Source of the DNA: Opisthorchis felineus | Taxonomy: Eukaryota; Platyhelminthes; Trematoda; Opisthorchiida; Opisthorchiidae | Direction: 5' to 3' | DNA: 64,000 nucleotides | Assembly: GCA_004794785.1 (NCBI GenBank) | Contig: SJOL01001143.1 | Coordinates: 1 to 64,000, forward strand | Shown here: in pieces, positions 49,180 to 63,222 of the stretch | How the letters are laid out: every line of letters starts with the position of its first letter | Numbering within the stretch: the first letter of the stretch is position 1 | Notes under the pieces: model-generated | What the model was told of the DNA's origin: nothing | The model's input: only the letters and a program-made list of their open reading frames with translations | Database searches by the model: none | Position numbers and translations under genes: made by a program

Positions 49180-51208
49180 TGCCTGTAGCTTGATCGGTGA
49201 CAGACGATTACCGCTAAAATAAATCAGCTGTTTAGGCTGTTAGGCGTTTCGGTATACGTATGCTTTCTTTATACCATAAAGGCTCTTTCAAGACCCGTTG
49301 TCTACCACGGAAATCTTTCGTCTTATCAGCAAGAGCAGGGGTAATTATAAGTAGTATGCTGATGCGTACAGTGTTCTTCCCAGACTTATCGACAAGACTA
49401 GTCACAACACCACCGTCGTTGCAGCCCTATGGGATTTCTCTTCTAATAATATCGCACTTTTTACCTTCTTTTTGCGGAAGAGGATCCAAAAAATCTTCAA
49501 AGTAAGCTAGGCATTGTGATTTACGGATTGTTTTGGATTTGGGCACCATAGATTTTCTGCGACAAAGTATGAATCTGCCACATAGTATTGCCGAATACCA
49601 AAATCAGTTGATTCTTTCAATAAAAGGCCGCGAGGCTGCAGTGACAATGATATGCTTCTCTCGGGGCCAGTGCTTTAAGCTACCGTAGTGCTCCTAGAAA
49701 AACGGTTGCTGATGCAGTGCGCCTGTTAGATGGTACGCAAATAATAATGTATGAATTAGCAGCAAATATCTGGGTGCTCAAACGCTCACACCGATGGCGC
49801 TGTGAATTATGTTAAGTAGGCACTGTCCAATACTACAGATTTGGTTTTGTGTGCGGAAATCTCTGCTCTTCTTAGCCCGTCAGAGGTGTATTTCTCTGTT
49901 ATTAGATCACACTACATAGGCCAAACATTTAGATCCTGTATTTGAAACGCGACTTAGTTTAGCATTTCTGCCGCTACACTGTTGTGTTAGCCAGACTTTA
50001 AACGTTGTTCAGCCTCCCTACTCACCAAGCACTGTGATTTGAATTTTAAATTTAAGTTGAAAATTGCGTAGTTAACAAAGACTTTCATAGCATAAGAAAT
50101 GTTTCTGCAGTTTGAGCGTTTTTTTCACACGGATTTGGAAAATGTGAATAAAGTTCGTGTCCTGGGTCTAATGGGGCCTATATGCTGGGGTTATATAAAA
50201 CGATCTTTTCGACGCAATACAAATGTTTTCGTTGATGAAGCTTTTATGAGACACAAATTTACAAATTTGTATTGTGCACGTAATTACAGTAATCCACTGG
50301 CGTTTCCTCTCGTAGGTTTTTTCGTCGACCTCCACAGTACGTACTGCGCATGTGTTGACAGCCCAAATTTTGCTAGCCTTTCAATCGGCAAATTTCAAAA
50401 TCATTTGCTTTTGCATTGCAAGTCGCATTACAATGTGACTGAACAATTTTGCTAAATAAGGACATGAAATACGTTTTGTTATTATATTGTAATTTGAGTT
50501 AGCTTGTCATCTTGACTACGTCGAGCACAAAATACCTAATGGACTAGTTTGGGGCAAGGTAATTACACTCCGCTGTGTAGTTCTTGCGCAAAATATTGGA
50601 CTGGATACAGAAGATTAAAGAGACGTTTTTATTCAGTGCGCGGCTACTTGGTAATTCAATTCAGGGCCAGCCGTTTTTATTTATCAAAGGCCAGTTTTTA
50701 ACTCAACAACAGCTGGTGGCTTGAAATGTTAGAACGACGGTGTTCTATTAATGTCTTTACACTAATCTGTGTCGTCAGTTTATTTCATATTTTTTTGTGG
50801 TTGTAATTTACGCTCATCAAGAGCTTCTCAAGAGGTTGCAAGGTGAGAATTCTTGCTTACTTTCTATACGTCATTAATCTAAGTGACAAAACTAGGCATC
50901 CACATTCTGCACATGACGCATTCTTACAATAACACTGTAGAGCAACTGATTACGTCTGTGTCTGCAATGTTTAAAATGCAACCTAAATGTTTAGTCCCGC
51001 TGTGCTTGTCGACTGGAGGAAAGGTAGAGCATCGAAGGTCAGCACTCAAATTAAAATTCAATGTGCAATTTTCAAATGTCAGTTTGTAACAAACTTAGCA
51101 ATTTGGAACTCTTTGTGAAATTGTCTTGTTTATGCTAAAATAATTGAGAAGATGCAACTGTCGTGTTTTGGTCCACTTGTGACAAGTTTTCTATTCATTT
51201 ATGATTAC
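49180..51208. other. No supported feature
   Basis: The 118-codon frame at 50099-50455 (+) is aromatic- and cysteine-containing but is unrecognised, lacks splice support and is within chance length. Nothing else stands out. Confidence 0.4.
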
Positions 51209-51313
51209 CATTTCTTCCTTGAGTACATGTTCCCTCCTTGAACCAGCGTAAAGCGACGATTTTATTTCTAGTTGTGGCGACAAATAAAAACTGTCTCCCT
51301 GAGGGAAGCTGAA
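51209..51313 (-). CDS. Candidate exon with beta-propeller-like strand pair
   Basis: A very good acceptor (GGTTACTTTTAG ending at 51314) and a fair donor (AATG|GTAATC at 51209/51208) enclose two bases, 34 codons and one base. The peptide reads QLPSGRQFLFVATTRNKIVA followed by LRWFKEG, a pattern of alternating hydrophobics with a tight turn typical of beta-propeller blades; citron-homology (CNH) domains have similar 'FLFVAT..KI...W' blades. One blade is too little to name a family. No neighbouring exon could be assigned. The phase pair (1,1) equals that of the propeller exons at 41.8 kb but the genes need not be related. Confidence 0.3.
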
Positions 51314-53593
51314 CTAAAAGTAACCAAAACTTGTTCAGGTTTAAGATTCTTATAATGCTGGCCGATAATACCACCACATGCTAAAGCATTCATATTGATT
51401 TCAGAATGATTTACAAAATCATTTTTAACGTGCATTTAATCCTTACTTGGCAATCAGTACACCATTGGATATAAATACACAGAGCAGGCCTTTGGTGTTA
51501 TTAAAACGCACATGGGCTTGTAGTTGTGTGTATTTTATCTAATCTGCATCCGGAACGGCATACATCGTAAACCTAAAACCTTGCCAGATATTCAGAGATT
51601 ACTGCGGTCTGTTGGCATTTCGGACAACTGCATTAACTGAGGCCCTTGTAGGGCTGCGCTAGAGGTCTGATATTTTACTGGCAATCAATATCTATGGAAC
51701 CCAGTTTACTGATAAGATAAAAAACAATCTGAACACAGAACATTACAAGCTTCTAGAAACTCAAGAAATTTGACGGTGTTTTCTAAATCTACTTGTGGGG
51801 TTAGCGGTAGAATAAGTGCTAAAATAAACCGAGATGGTCGTCAAAAGGAGCAGTTATCTTCAAATTCACTGAGATAACTTAAATTTATAGACTAGCCAAT
51901 TTTGTTTACTTAAACCGTATCTTCCTCAGTTGACGCTCACTTGACTGCCGAGTGGGAATTCGCAAGCGTCCCGTAGCCACGTTTGTGACGAGCCAATAGG
52001 GTTTTGTACTTACCTTGTGCGGCAGTGTTTATGGACAGCTGCTAAGCGAGAAGTGAGAGGCATTCCAAAAATTTACTGAAAACACCGGGCTTATACAATT
52101 TCAAATAGGCTTGTTAAGTGTGCATAAAACATCTTTGTCCAAATGAGAGGAATGACTAGTATCTTTGTGGTGCCTACTTCGGATTAGACCCCCTTCTATG
52201 TTGAGGATATTTTGGTCTAAATCCCGAATTGCATGGAAGCTGAATCAACGAAATATGATCTAAGAACATGGTGACTATCTAGGCACGGTAAAATTTGAAA
52301 CCTGCATTGCTGTTTTCACAATTGTGTTTTGTAATGGCTCAGTTTCTATCAGACCGCTAATTTTGTCGGGAAAAATCGGAATTCTGCTTGTTAAATGAGC
52401 AAGATGTCAGCACTTGCATGCCGCCAAACGTTAATTGCCCAACATTCTTTTCACAAATTCGGTTAGAAAATAACTTCCTTTACAAGGGTGGATAAGCATT
52501 CAAAAAAATCCAAATGTATTTGTACATTGTAACTATCTGTAGCAGAATATCACGGAAAAACTATTCCACAAAAACAACAACGGTCATTCAGTAGATTTCA
52601 AATAGATGAAACCCCTGTTTGCGTGCCGGTGAATTGTTACAACACGCGGATTAATTAACATGAAAGTATATTTTTTACAATGGACTGATGAACTTTATTG
52701 GGCTGAGGATAGTAATAATAACACCGACGTGAATAAAATTGTTACAGTTGGAACCCGAGAAACAACCAAATGAGAAATAGGTGAGTCCTGAGGCTGCAGG
52801 AATAGCAAAGCTGATGGCCTCACCTGGCCTTAATTTGCACAGAAGCACTGTTTAAGAAACAATTGGACTTCAATAACTGCGGACAAAACGGTAAAACCAG
52901 CGGTATCAGTAGAATCTGAGAAACGTATGACAATCAGATGCCTAGTTTGTGGGTTGGACGACCAATAAATCCAACTCAAAGGACTTTATGATCTCGCAAG
53001 ATATCCCAGTCGTCCTTCTACCTTTGACGCAGCTGATAGTTGAAATACTAAATATTTTCTGTTGCGATCTTGAATCCACTTGAAGACATTGTTGCCTTTT
53101 ATGATAGCATGTTCTCCATTACGTCAGAGATATGAAGCTATAGAGGACAAGACAATATAAACAAAAATGTTGAAAATAATACGAATTATCTATTTTCTCC
53201 ATTTTAAAAGCTGACGATGTGTTAAACGGTAAAGGTATGCGTTACATTTTGAAAACATCATGCGCGACAAATAACTATTACCCACCGAGATCATTCCAGA
53301 TAACATTATGTTGTCAACTGGCGATCTACAAAATACTTGGAAACATCGGATATGTATGTGATAAATCTTCTTCCATCACCAGTGGAAGTGGTGACAAAAG
53401 TGTCGGAGCAATTGAAATGGCTTCGTGTGCTAACCAAGTCACATTGCCACTTGTATACGATGTACTGGCTCATTCGTCCTTCACCAAGATCCCGAGTAGC
53501 TTCAAATTTTGCAACTTAACGTGGATAGCTGAGGGGTGTAGGGTTTCCTCGCCAAACATTTCGTTGCATTCAGTAAAACATTGCACTGAAGCA
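51314..53593. other. No supported feature
   Basis: No gene, SINE head or hammerhead was seen. The longest frame in the window (158 codons, 53219-53695 plus) starts near the end of this stretch and runs through the TATG tract; its composition is unremarkable and no domain is visible. Confidence 0.4.
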
Positions 53594-53630
53594 TATGTAT
53601 GTATGTATGTATGCATGTATGTAAGTATGT
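53594..53630. repeat. TATG microsatellite (imperfect)
   Basis: An imperfect array of about nine TATG-type units. Similar arrays occur at 63171 and, as the complement CATA, next to the hammerhead at 5133. Confidence 0.9.
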
Positions 53631-53800
53631 TCCGCTGGTTGTTAGTCACGCCAATTACTTCGGTTGTTAGTGACTTCGGGCTCACAAATTATTAGTGCAC
53701 AGTTGATGACAGCCACAATATAACTCAGAAAGTGTATGCACTGGTAACAGTTTTTAGATAGTAGTTTACAGTCACTAGTTGCCCGTTGATAAAATAAACA

Positions 53801-54347
53801 CACTGTGAACAATAGAATAAGTCAGAAGGTGACTTATCGTTTGTGGATAACTCGTGAGAGTTCCGGGGTGAAAGTCCGGACGGCGGGAACGTGTTTTCTT
53901 CCCAGTGTAACTGCCACAAGAGTTTGGTTGGCTCCCTGCCCCCTGCGTGCGCGCGAGTATTTGTGTCGACTACGTCGTGTCGCCCTATACATAGGAAGGT
54001 TTGACGTGTGTATAATACGTACAACCATTCCGACGCGTACAAGACGGGGACTGATTTGTCTGTTTAGGTTGCGAGCGAGACAGGATTTTGTCAAGTGATT
54101 TGTGCGTTTGCGGAACAAAGGAGTCGCGTGATCTAGTGAGCACGGATGTACCAGACAAATTAAGCGAAGTTGGTCGAAGGAACAAGGAAGTGATCGCTAC
54201 ATACCGTTGCACGGATAAACGGTTTCGGCCTGACCAAAGCTTTATGTGCTATCCCTTAGTAACTAATTATGAGTCACCTTCTTACGGGTTGAGGCGACCA
54301 ACAATAGCGTGAGGGGATTATCTCACCAATGAAGGCATAACACAGTG
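53801..54347. other. CpG-rich island opening with three hairpins
   Basis: This interval is visibly richer in CpG than its surroundings. Its left end folds into three consecutive hairpins: ATAAGTCA/TGACTTAT (53817-53824 with 53830-53837), AACTC/GAGTT (53849-53853 with 53858-53862) and TCCGG/CCGGA (53862-53866 with 53876-53880; the shared base at 53862 can join only one). A fourth, GTGAG/CTCAC, is at 54309-54326. CACTGTG at 53801 and its complement CACAGTG at 54341 could be 7-base terminal inverted repeats, but flanking bases do not form a target duplication. Long open frames on both strands follow from the CpG-rich composition. It could be a young transposable element end or LTR, a promoter island, or a structured RNA gene. 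Confidence 0.4.
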
Positions 54348-57300
54348 ACTTGACAGCGAAAACCACACCCGCTTCGGATATACACTTTCACTGCCCGAGT
54401 TGTCGCTCATAGATGATAATATACTTTTGACATTTGGCTCAAAATTTGCAACAAGTGCATTACCGGTAGGAGGTGTGCTGGTTTCAGAAAAAATCGCGGT
54501 CATCGCTGTAACACAACCACCCAGTGGTACAAACTTGAATCTTTATTTTACGATTCCGGTTTAAACACATGTCATAAATCGGAAGCTTTAAATTTTTTAT
54601 AAGTTCAGAAGTCACCCTTGTCCAATCTCGCTATAACTTGCTGGCGTTTTCTACTACAAACAATGGTTCTTAGCAAATGTGGAAGTTAATTTATGAAGGA
54701 TTTTGCAGAAACAATTAGTTGCCGCCCATCAAGTCTCGCTCAATTTACCTTGCAATGCATCTTGATTGTGGTAAATAATGGGACAACCCACCTACGTACA
54801 TCGAATTCTACTTCCAAGGCATGAACAACCGGCCCCCAAAACAACGATTATGAATCCACATGATTGTTTCAGCGGTTGGTAACCTGAAAATCTTACCTAG
54901 CACCTAAACGGACATGGAAAGGTATCAATTAATTTGGGTTGGCGCTCACTCTTGTAAAAGAAACAATGATGGAGCTACGTCGTCGTACTCCATGGCGAAA
55001 TTCATCTATAAAAATACCAAAGGTTACCCAGACTGTTCATTAGCAGCAAACAGTGGTTCAGGAATTAGCCGCGTCGGATAAAAGGCGACAGGAAAACAAT
55101 AAACGGGAAAATCAATGTAGGACACGAACGTTTATAGAAATATATCATTATCTGAGCAAACCATCAAATGGAAGAAGAATTATATTACAAAGCAAGCAAG
55201 AAGCAACGTAAAATCAGAGCAGTTTAAATGAAGTATTCAACCACGCGCAATAGCAGGATTACACAATAATCGAATAGTGCCGATATCACGCCATTTGCAA
55301 TTTAAATGCCAACTTCGTCGTCGTCTTCGGAAAATAATAACACTCGATTCACCTTAATATCATTGTATCCTAAGTAATCACTTTACATGTAGTACTTGCC
55401 CTAAAAAAACCTGCTGACAACTTAATAAAATCCGAATCCGTCGCTTTACAAAAAATGCCTCCCTGAAGTACATAGTGACCAATAGTGTGTGCTGGTTGGT
55501 TGCTCCAGCCTGGAAAATACAGAAAGCTTTTGCAACGGGGACGATTGCAAATTACTCTGACAAAAGTGCGTAATTTTGGGTCCTTAATCTATCTTTAACA
55601 ACGTGGTCTTGAACGATGAGCTGAACACCTTGAAAAAAAATTAGGCTGGGTCCCATCAACCCTTTCCATGAAACAACAAACTGAAATAGGAAGAGGAATA
55701 ACCATCAGTTCACCGTGGAAATTCACCCCGGAATCTCAGTGTGTTTGCGCGAAAATGGCCAGACTAGACAGTTTGCGCACTGTGTCCTTCAAAGAAAGTG
55801 CCAGGTCCATTGTGGTCAACCTAACGATCTCCCTACAAAATTTCAGGAATAAGAAAAACGTCCAACAGAATTAAACGGTTCAACGGCTATTCCAAGTTCA
55901 AAAATGCCGCGCATACGTCGCATAGAACCCAAAAAGGCATCAACCTTGTGGCGGCATATTCTGCGGTGTTTTCTGGCATATTACTGGGCGGTTCGAGTTG
56001 TAATTATAAGAACCAGATTAGCGGGACTTTAGCGACGTTTGGCGATGTTTAGGTTTTTGTAAATTTGGCCTTAATCTTTGAACTGTGGCAGCACCTTTAT
56101 CCATCAACAAGGTTTGTAGTTCTTGAACTGAAATCTGCTTCTCACCCCAACGATTGTCAGAAAAGTTGGCAGTGTCTGGCTGCAAATTGTCTGCCTCGCA
56201 TGAAGGTTTCACATGCCCTCATTACCAACGCGTACGTATGTTACGCCAGACACTCTCCAGGGTTAGGCACATCAGGCGTTGTCAGGCAGAGATTTATTTT
56301 CTCACCTCATCTCCTCAACTTTGTAATCGAATTCTGATTGCAAAGATTTGGCTTTCTTTAAACCCTCCGAGAACAAAACACTCCAAGGGCGATCGCTCAC
56401 CACTATGCATTCCTTAGATTGAAACGTTTCGAAATGCAAACCGCTGTTAACCGCCGAGTTAAATGTACTTTACAACCTGAAATGCTCTTAGCAACTGTAA
56501 ACTGAAGAGCTCGGATACAGGATTTGTTGGAATCAAAGTAAAACCTCTTGCTACCAGGTTAACCGATCGATGTTACAAATAAGTTCATGTAGCTGGGCAA
56601 CTGCATATGTTAAGGCGGACTAGTGAAAGACAAATGCACTCCCCGAATAGGGAAGGCGAAAGAAGCCTTTTTTAACCACCTACTTTTGTGGCACCAATGT
56701 GACAACAGCTTGACCACGAAGAGAAGTTTGTACATTGAGGGAGTTTGATCTGCCCCAATTATGGAACAGAGTGACAAGGTCTTCAGGGCCTCACTTTGTT
56801 TGATCGTCGGTGCCTCTGGAGCATTCCGCGGGCTTAGCGGAAATGAGAAACTGATAATGTTGAAGTACGCAAAGCAGTCTGCTGGAAAGTTTGTTCTTAC
56901 TCGAACGATTACTTGGTGACAATCTCAAGAGTACTCTGGCCAGACCAAGTTTTTCTTATATCAGACAGTCGTTTGGGTGATGCTCCATGATCATCCAAGC
57001 TTGTTTCGGATAGAGACGATCCAGGAGTGTTCAGCTTTTTTTGTGGCAAACGAGAAGAAGATACCCTTCCAGTTAACTTAGTCGCACCGGTAAATGCTAT
57101 TTATTAGGATGAAAACGCGGAACAAGTAAAACCAATGGTTTTTGTCTATGACAGCCATGGTTGTGTCATGTGGCTAAGAGCGGTTATGCATCAGAGCTAC
57201 CAAGTTAACATGGCAGCTTCCTGTTCTTGCCAGACCAGACCAGCAGAAATGTCTTACGATAACAAACCGATTAGATCATTGTTGTAAACACGCTGCTTTC

Positions 57301-60300
57301 CGTTCGATATTAAACTTATGCTGCGTGAAAGCAGCTGCACTAACTGAGAGCACTGTATTTTGGCGCCCGGTCTTTGAGCTAAGAAATGGAAGTAACGGGA
57401 CGATTTTGACGCTAAAAATGGCGCTTGCCATTGTCCTTGAAATTTTGGCATTCTGAAATATCTGTGAACAAGTTTGATCAACGTTGAATCCGTGCATATC
57501 TGTTGTGTACAACGTCATTAATTTTAAACATTCATTTCTCAGTGTCAACTTTACGAGGATTATCAAACAGTATCACCACCGTCCAAAAACACAAACAGTC
57601 AAAATGCTCACACTATCTGGCAGGAGATTTATGTTGAGGTTATTATCCAGAACAAAGGTTGGAAATACACTTATCTAAGAGCATTCCCACTGCCAATAGT
57701 ACTGAAAGCACTTAATTGTTAAAAGAGAAGAAGTATCTGTATTTTCAGTTCGGGAAAATGGACCGCAAAATCACTGTTTTGCGCTGAAATCCCATATTAC
57801 TTTCGACAAACACTACTGCAGAGGAGGGATTCTGGGATGGTAAAATCGGGACACCGTAAATGATCTCTAATTAGTGCAAAAACTTGAATCCAACGCTTCT
57901 TTCTATGACGTTCACTCACCTAAACAATAAGTCAGGGCAGAGGAGCGGCTGTTCGAGCGAGAGTGATATGAAAACAAAAACGACAAACTCAGGGTTATAT
58001 ATTGAACTACGCCAGTAAATAATCTTCTGTTAAATCAGCGAGATTAAAGTTTGGAGCAGCATGAATGCACGGTTACTAAGGAAACCATTGTAAGCTCTGC
58101 ACTTATACTGTGGTCTTTAAGTTGTCTCAAGGAAAATATTTTGGAGCCTTGCGAAAATTGCACAAGTGTGCGCATCTAAGCTACCAAGAAACGCAGCGAC
58201 CCAACAGGCAAATATCACATGTCCGCTGACCAAGGAATTTAAACTGCTAAGTTGAAAGTTTTGATTACTTTATGCGCTTTTGTGAGTACTCATGGCTAAC
58301 ACTAACTGCCCATTTCAAAACTGTCTGGTTATCCATAAATTTTGGTAATTTTTGAGACTAAGACTCCATAAGAATAACTGAAATAATTCATTTCATAGAA
58401 GATGATATGGCAGCAGGCGTGAATGATAACTCGGTTGCTGATATGGCCTAAAGCTGACGTAATCTGGTAGGTACTTTTTAATACTTTTTTTAATAAATAT
58501 GCGTTCGGGCAATAACAAAAATATGCGTCACCATGCTTACCAAATGCGGTGCGCGTGCCTTACATTTAATAAAGTAATATCGTGTAACTTTGTCTTCATT
58601 GTCCTTTTAAGCTTCATATGTGGACCAAAAAATTGACGATCTCCTTGGTATGTTTCCGTAATCGAATGACTACTTTTTATTGCAAAGACAGAAGCGTATT
58701 CTTTGAGCCAGTACTGCGTATTTGCCTGCCGCATTTGCGCAATTAATGGGTTCTGTAACCAGTGACTTTCCTTCGCATGAAAAAGACAATTGTGAAACTT
58801 CAGCTACAATTATAGACGAACATATCACAAAACTGTGGTAGGTGATGTTCATACACTTACCGATGCTGTGTGATTGCAACGCCATGACTGAATTAATGAC
58901 GGATATTTTGACGAGAATACTTGCAAACTGTCTATCGTTCTAGGATATTTTGTCACACTAATGCCAAATATGTCTCAGTTAATTTCGGTCCGATAATGTT
59001 GCCGTATTCTTTTACTAAATTGCATGTAGCGTATATCTGTCAATCAAGTTGAAACAATCAAACGTATCTTACATTTATGGCTTAGAAACCAGGTGATATC
59101 AACGCGTCGGTGTCACTAGCATACTGGGTAGTAGTCAACTATGCGGCGGTCAAGCTGCATTTGTACACGAGTACCGATATTAATTACCGCTAAGGAAATT
59201 TGTTGGCCAACGTTGCGACAACGATAGTAGGGTTTATAAGGCAGCCGTGTTTTTCGCCTAACAATCTGCAACTTGCGGTGCTTCGGTGGGCAAATTTAAC
59301 CAAGCTTGGATGCCAAAATACCTCCTCTGTTAGGTATGGACACGTCCCTAACAAATTGAAACGATAGTCCACGCACACGCTAATAGGAGCATATTTTTTC
59401 ACTGGAACATTTACCTCCAAACCATATTTTTTAATATTTACATGCTTGGTAGTGGCTACTCTTACTGTAGATTCTTTTCAGTGTTAATGTGGTTTGTATG
59501 ATTTTCCGATACCTGGCCGAATAACTAAGGGCTCAAGCACGATAATATCCAACCATTCTGCCCCCGAGAACGATTGTATCAAAATTTTCAAAGCGTAGTG
59601 TTTTGTGCTTTTACTTGATCGGTGTCCAGTGGGGCGTTCAGGATAAAGCTCCGCTAATAGTACGCAGTGTAAACGGTTATCCTTATTAAGCCACCGTATT
59701 TGTCCTTGACCGGTGAATAAACACTTAGAAAATACATAATATAAATAGTAAAAACGGCCACAAAGTATCATTGGAGCTGATTTTTACAGCAGCAGAGCAT
59801 TTAAAACATCTGTTGATGTGCTGATTAATAAATGTGTATTCCCCTGTCGCCCTAATTGCGAAGTAGTTTTATTGTAACAGTGGGTCAATGGAACGGCTTG
59901 CCTGTGCAGACTGTTGAATATCGACGATGTGGTCGTCCGACTTTGCTTATGAACTAAGCTTTGTCGCCGTAACTTCTTTTTGAGTAAGCTCACCCACACG
60001 TTTAGTTTCTGAAACCTCAGCAGCTGATCTCGCTTTACCAAACTGAACCTGCTTGTGTGAATTATTTCTAGCCGGACGTGAGTTGAGTGAAACGTTTTTT
60101 CCTTAATTAACTATCCAGATACTTCGATTTTGAATGCCTCAGTGTTGTTCGCACATGAGGACAAATCCTGCCCGTATTCAGAGGACAAGGCTTACCGCCA
60201 TTATGGTTGTTATGAACACCTGCTCGCTTTAATTTCGTGCAGCGAGCTATAGGTTGCGAACCAATTTGGCTTGTTAGATTGTTGATTGTGGTTAGATTTG

Positions 60301-63170
60301 CGGGACTATATTCTACAACCCGCTTTGCAATTCAAGCATGCAATAAAAGAATGATCAATATATGCATGCAAAAACATGATGAAAACATGTTGCACGAATT
60401 AAGATACATGTTTCTAATTCACTATGGTAACCCAAAACGGGACCCATGGCATATTCTGTATACTTCAAAATATTATACTCTAACGTAGATTGGTTTACTC
60501 CGTTGCACTTTTCATTAATGTCAATATCAACACATGTGTAGTATTCTTGTATTGTATATATGATATGTTTTAGATTAATTCTTTCTGATTTATTCCCTTT
60601 CGATACGCGGAAAAGTTCGTAAGAGCAAACTTATTTTGTTTTATTCATACCAAATGGACATCTTTGTTAAGTCCTCATCACTAACCACTATGGGGGGTGA
60701 ACTGTAAACGTAGGGTCCAATTGTACGAAAAAGCTTCGAGGATGTCCTCAGAAGGGCATATTACTGTTTCAGCAGTGTATGTGTGCATCATAAAATCCCG
60801 AGTCGCGCCCCTACGGATTTAGAAAATGAAGCGTACAATGCAATAGAAATCAGTGAGGATAAAACGCTGTCGATTTTACCGAATTGTTAATGTGGCGCTC
60901 CAAAGGCTCGCTAGCGATTGCGCATCAATTGCCATGACAGCGAACTGAAAGATCACAAGTTAATTTGCACATGTTTGTAAGAGACACCGATGCTTTGGGC
61001 ATTTTTCGAAACACACAGCACAATTAAAAACAGACTTTGTCTGCACTAAGCGGTTGGCATTGCTTAGCGGATCCGGCCGCATAATCAGAGCTTGCATTAG
61101 AACCGTTTTTATAAGGACTTGATAATGTCTGTACTCATCCGAACAATACGTAGGGTGGGTTTTTTCCCAGTCTTAGCTCACAAATTCAGAAAAAATGGCC
61201 TGATTTGAGGCGGGAAGTTACCGGCGAGTTGACTCAAGCGCTCGGTTGCAAGTATTACAGCGCGGGATTTTGTATGTGCAGTTTATAACGTCTTTTGTCA
61301 GCCATTGTGGTCAAACTTTGCCAGTTTTCAGTTATAAAGCATTGACGGTATCACAGAAAGATTGTTTTGTTAAATCAAATCGAAATTTTCAAAGACGGAA
61401 ATTAGTGCTCTTCTTGAGGAATTGCACACTGAAAATCACTTCCGAAAGGCAACATTCCTAGTCCGGTTTGCAAACTACAAAAATCTGTGTGAATTAGAGG
61501 CCGTGATACTCGGGTGTTAACAGCTTAAGCACAATGAGCTGGTGTGATTGGTTGCAGATTCACGCAGTCGAAGCGTAACAGCTGATCCATTTCCAGTAGG
61601 TCACTTTTCACTTGGTGGACGCACCTTTTTGACTTGCGCTGGACTATGCGGTAAGAAATGTCTTTGAGATAAATCTGCGCCATGATAGTCAAGGAGTCCT
61701 TTTTTAGCATAATTTTAACCCCAACTTATGACGTTTTCTAGAGCTGCATCTTTTTGAACGAACATGGTTTTCTGCACCTGTTTCTTAGCATTGTATTTTC
61801 ACAACACACAAAAATTGTTTGATGTTTTAGGCCTAAGGATCGAAATCCCAATAAAGCAAAACTAAGGTATGTGGAGTGAGCTTTCATGTCAAAATGTAAA
61901 AACTAGCAATGCTTAAATTGAATACCGCTCATAAAATGGTGGATTGATCCACGTCCATTAATTTTATCTGCATAAAAAATTTGGAAAACACTTGAAATGT
62001 CAAACGAATTCGGATCGGTTGACTGTCCATCTCATGTCTTTGATCTGTTCTGCCTACTTGGTCGAGGATGACAGGTGATAGTTTATCGCCGCTTGTTAAT
62101 TTGAACTAAATAACGGTGTGAAGATAATGAAATTAAGCAAACAGTATCAAAGTTTGTATTGATCGGTCCAACTACCGTTCAATAGTTTCCTCAGTGGCCA
62201 CTTCACCGGATATTTTGCGTGAGTAAACATCGATTTGTGCGCCGCCCCAGAAGTGACCAGGCCGCGTCCTAGAAATATTTCTAGATGTACAAAGCAGATG
62301 GATATTTTCTGTGTGCATGATAGATTTCGCCTTAATTCAGCTGAGGGAAGATGTTTTCTCCACAAAGCACCAGCATGATTTACGCAGGAGCATGAATATC
62401 TGGTTTTTCGGTGGAATATAGATGAAGTTTCGGTGACTGATTAATTATGACATCACAAAAAACTTATTGAAATGATTATTTTAATAATAGTTTTGCGGTT
62501 AAAATATTTATCAGACGCCTGTCCTAGAGGTACTTGGCCCGGCTGTTTTTTCCAAAACTTCTCTTGCAATCTGTTTGCCATTTGTGCGAAATGAAAGCAA
62601 AGTCCACCGTAAACTGTTCAAAACGTTGAATGCAAAAGCACAAAAATGAAAGATGAGTGGGCGCAAAATATAGCAAAGCTCCTGAAAGACGAAACACTTT
62701 TAAGGGAACACTCGACTGATTGGTTATGATGTCAGCTTCGAGCAAAATGGGTCTTCCCCAACAGACGAAGCAACCACGAATGACCCTAGAATAGGCGACT
62801 GTTGTGATAGGACGATTAAAGTAGACCCAAGGTCTACGATAATTTTGTCATAAACATATCGCTTACAATTTTCAAAACAGGAGACAGAACGCTATTCATA
62901 TGCTTATAACCGGCTTGTGATATTTATTGGGCGAAACTAATCAAAACTGAAGCATACATTTGTTTAGCACGAAGCGATTTTCTGGACGCAAATAATATTA
63001 TTTATTATTTACGAAACCAGCCGCAAATTACTGAATTTCATACAAACTGATTTGGCAGTCGGGGCTGCATTAATAGGGAAGCCAAATATACATATAATAA
63101 ACGAACGATGGTCAGGGTCACACTAATATATGGCCAAAACCCTTGATACCTGACGGATTACCCAGAACAG
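54348..63170. other. Gene-poor stretch
   Basis: Open frames such as 54318-54503 (-), 55668-55874 (+), 56018-56212 (-), 59190-59420 (-) and 60237-60488 (+) have no recognisable product or paired splice sites. No SINE head or ribozyme core was found. Confidence 0.4.
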
Positions 63171-63222
63171 TATGTATGCATGTATGAATGTATGTATGTA
63201 TGTATGTATGTATGTATATATG
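63171..63222. repeat. TATG microsatellite
   Basis: About twelve TATG-type units with a few interruptions, ending in TATATATG. The longest tetranucleotide array in the window. Confidence 0.95.

Noticed and set aside
53219..53695. Longest open frame (158 codons, plus strand)
   Set aside because: Its length is close to the chance maximum for six frames of this size and composition. It runs through the TATG tract and shows no domain, signal peptide or splice boundary.
53801..54347. Interpretation as a typical gypsy-type LTR
   Set aside because: No TG...CA ends with target duplication, no recognisable primer-binding site or polypurine tract, and no second copy in the window.
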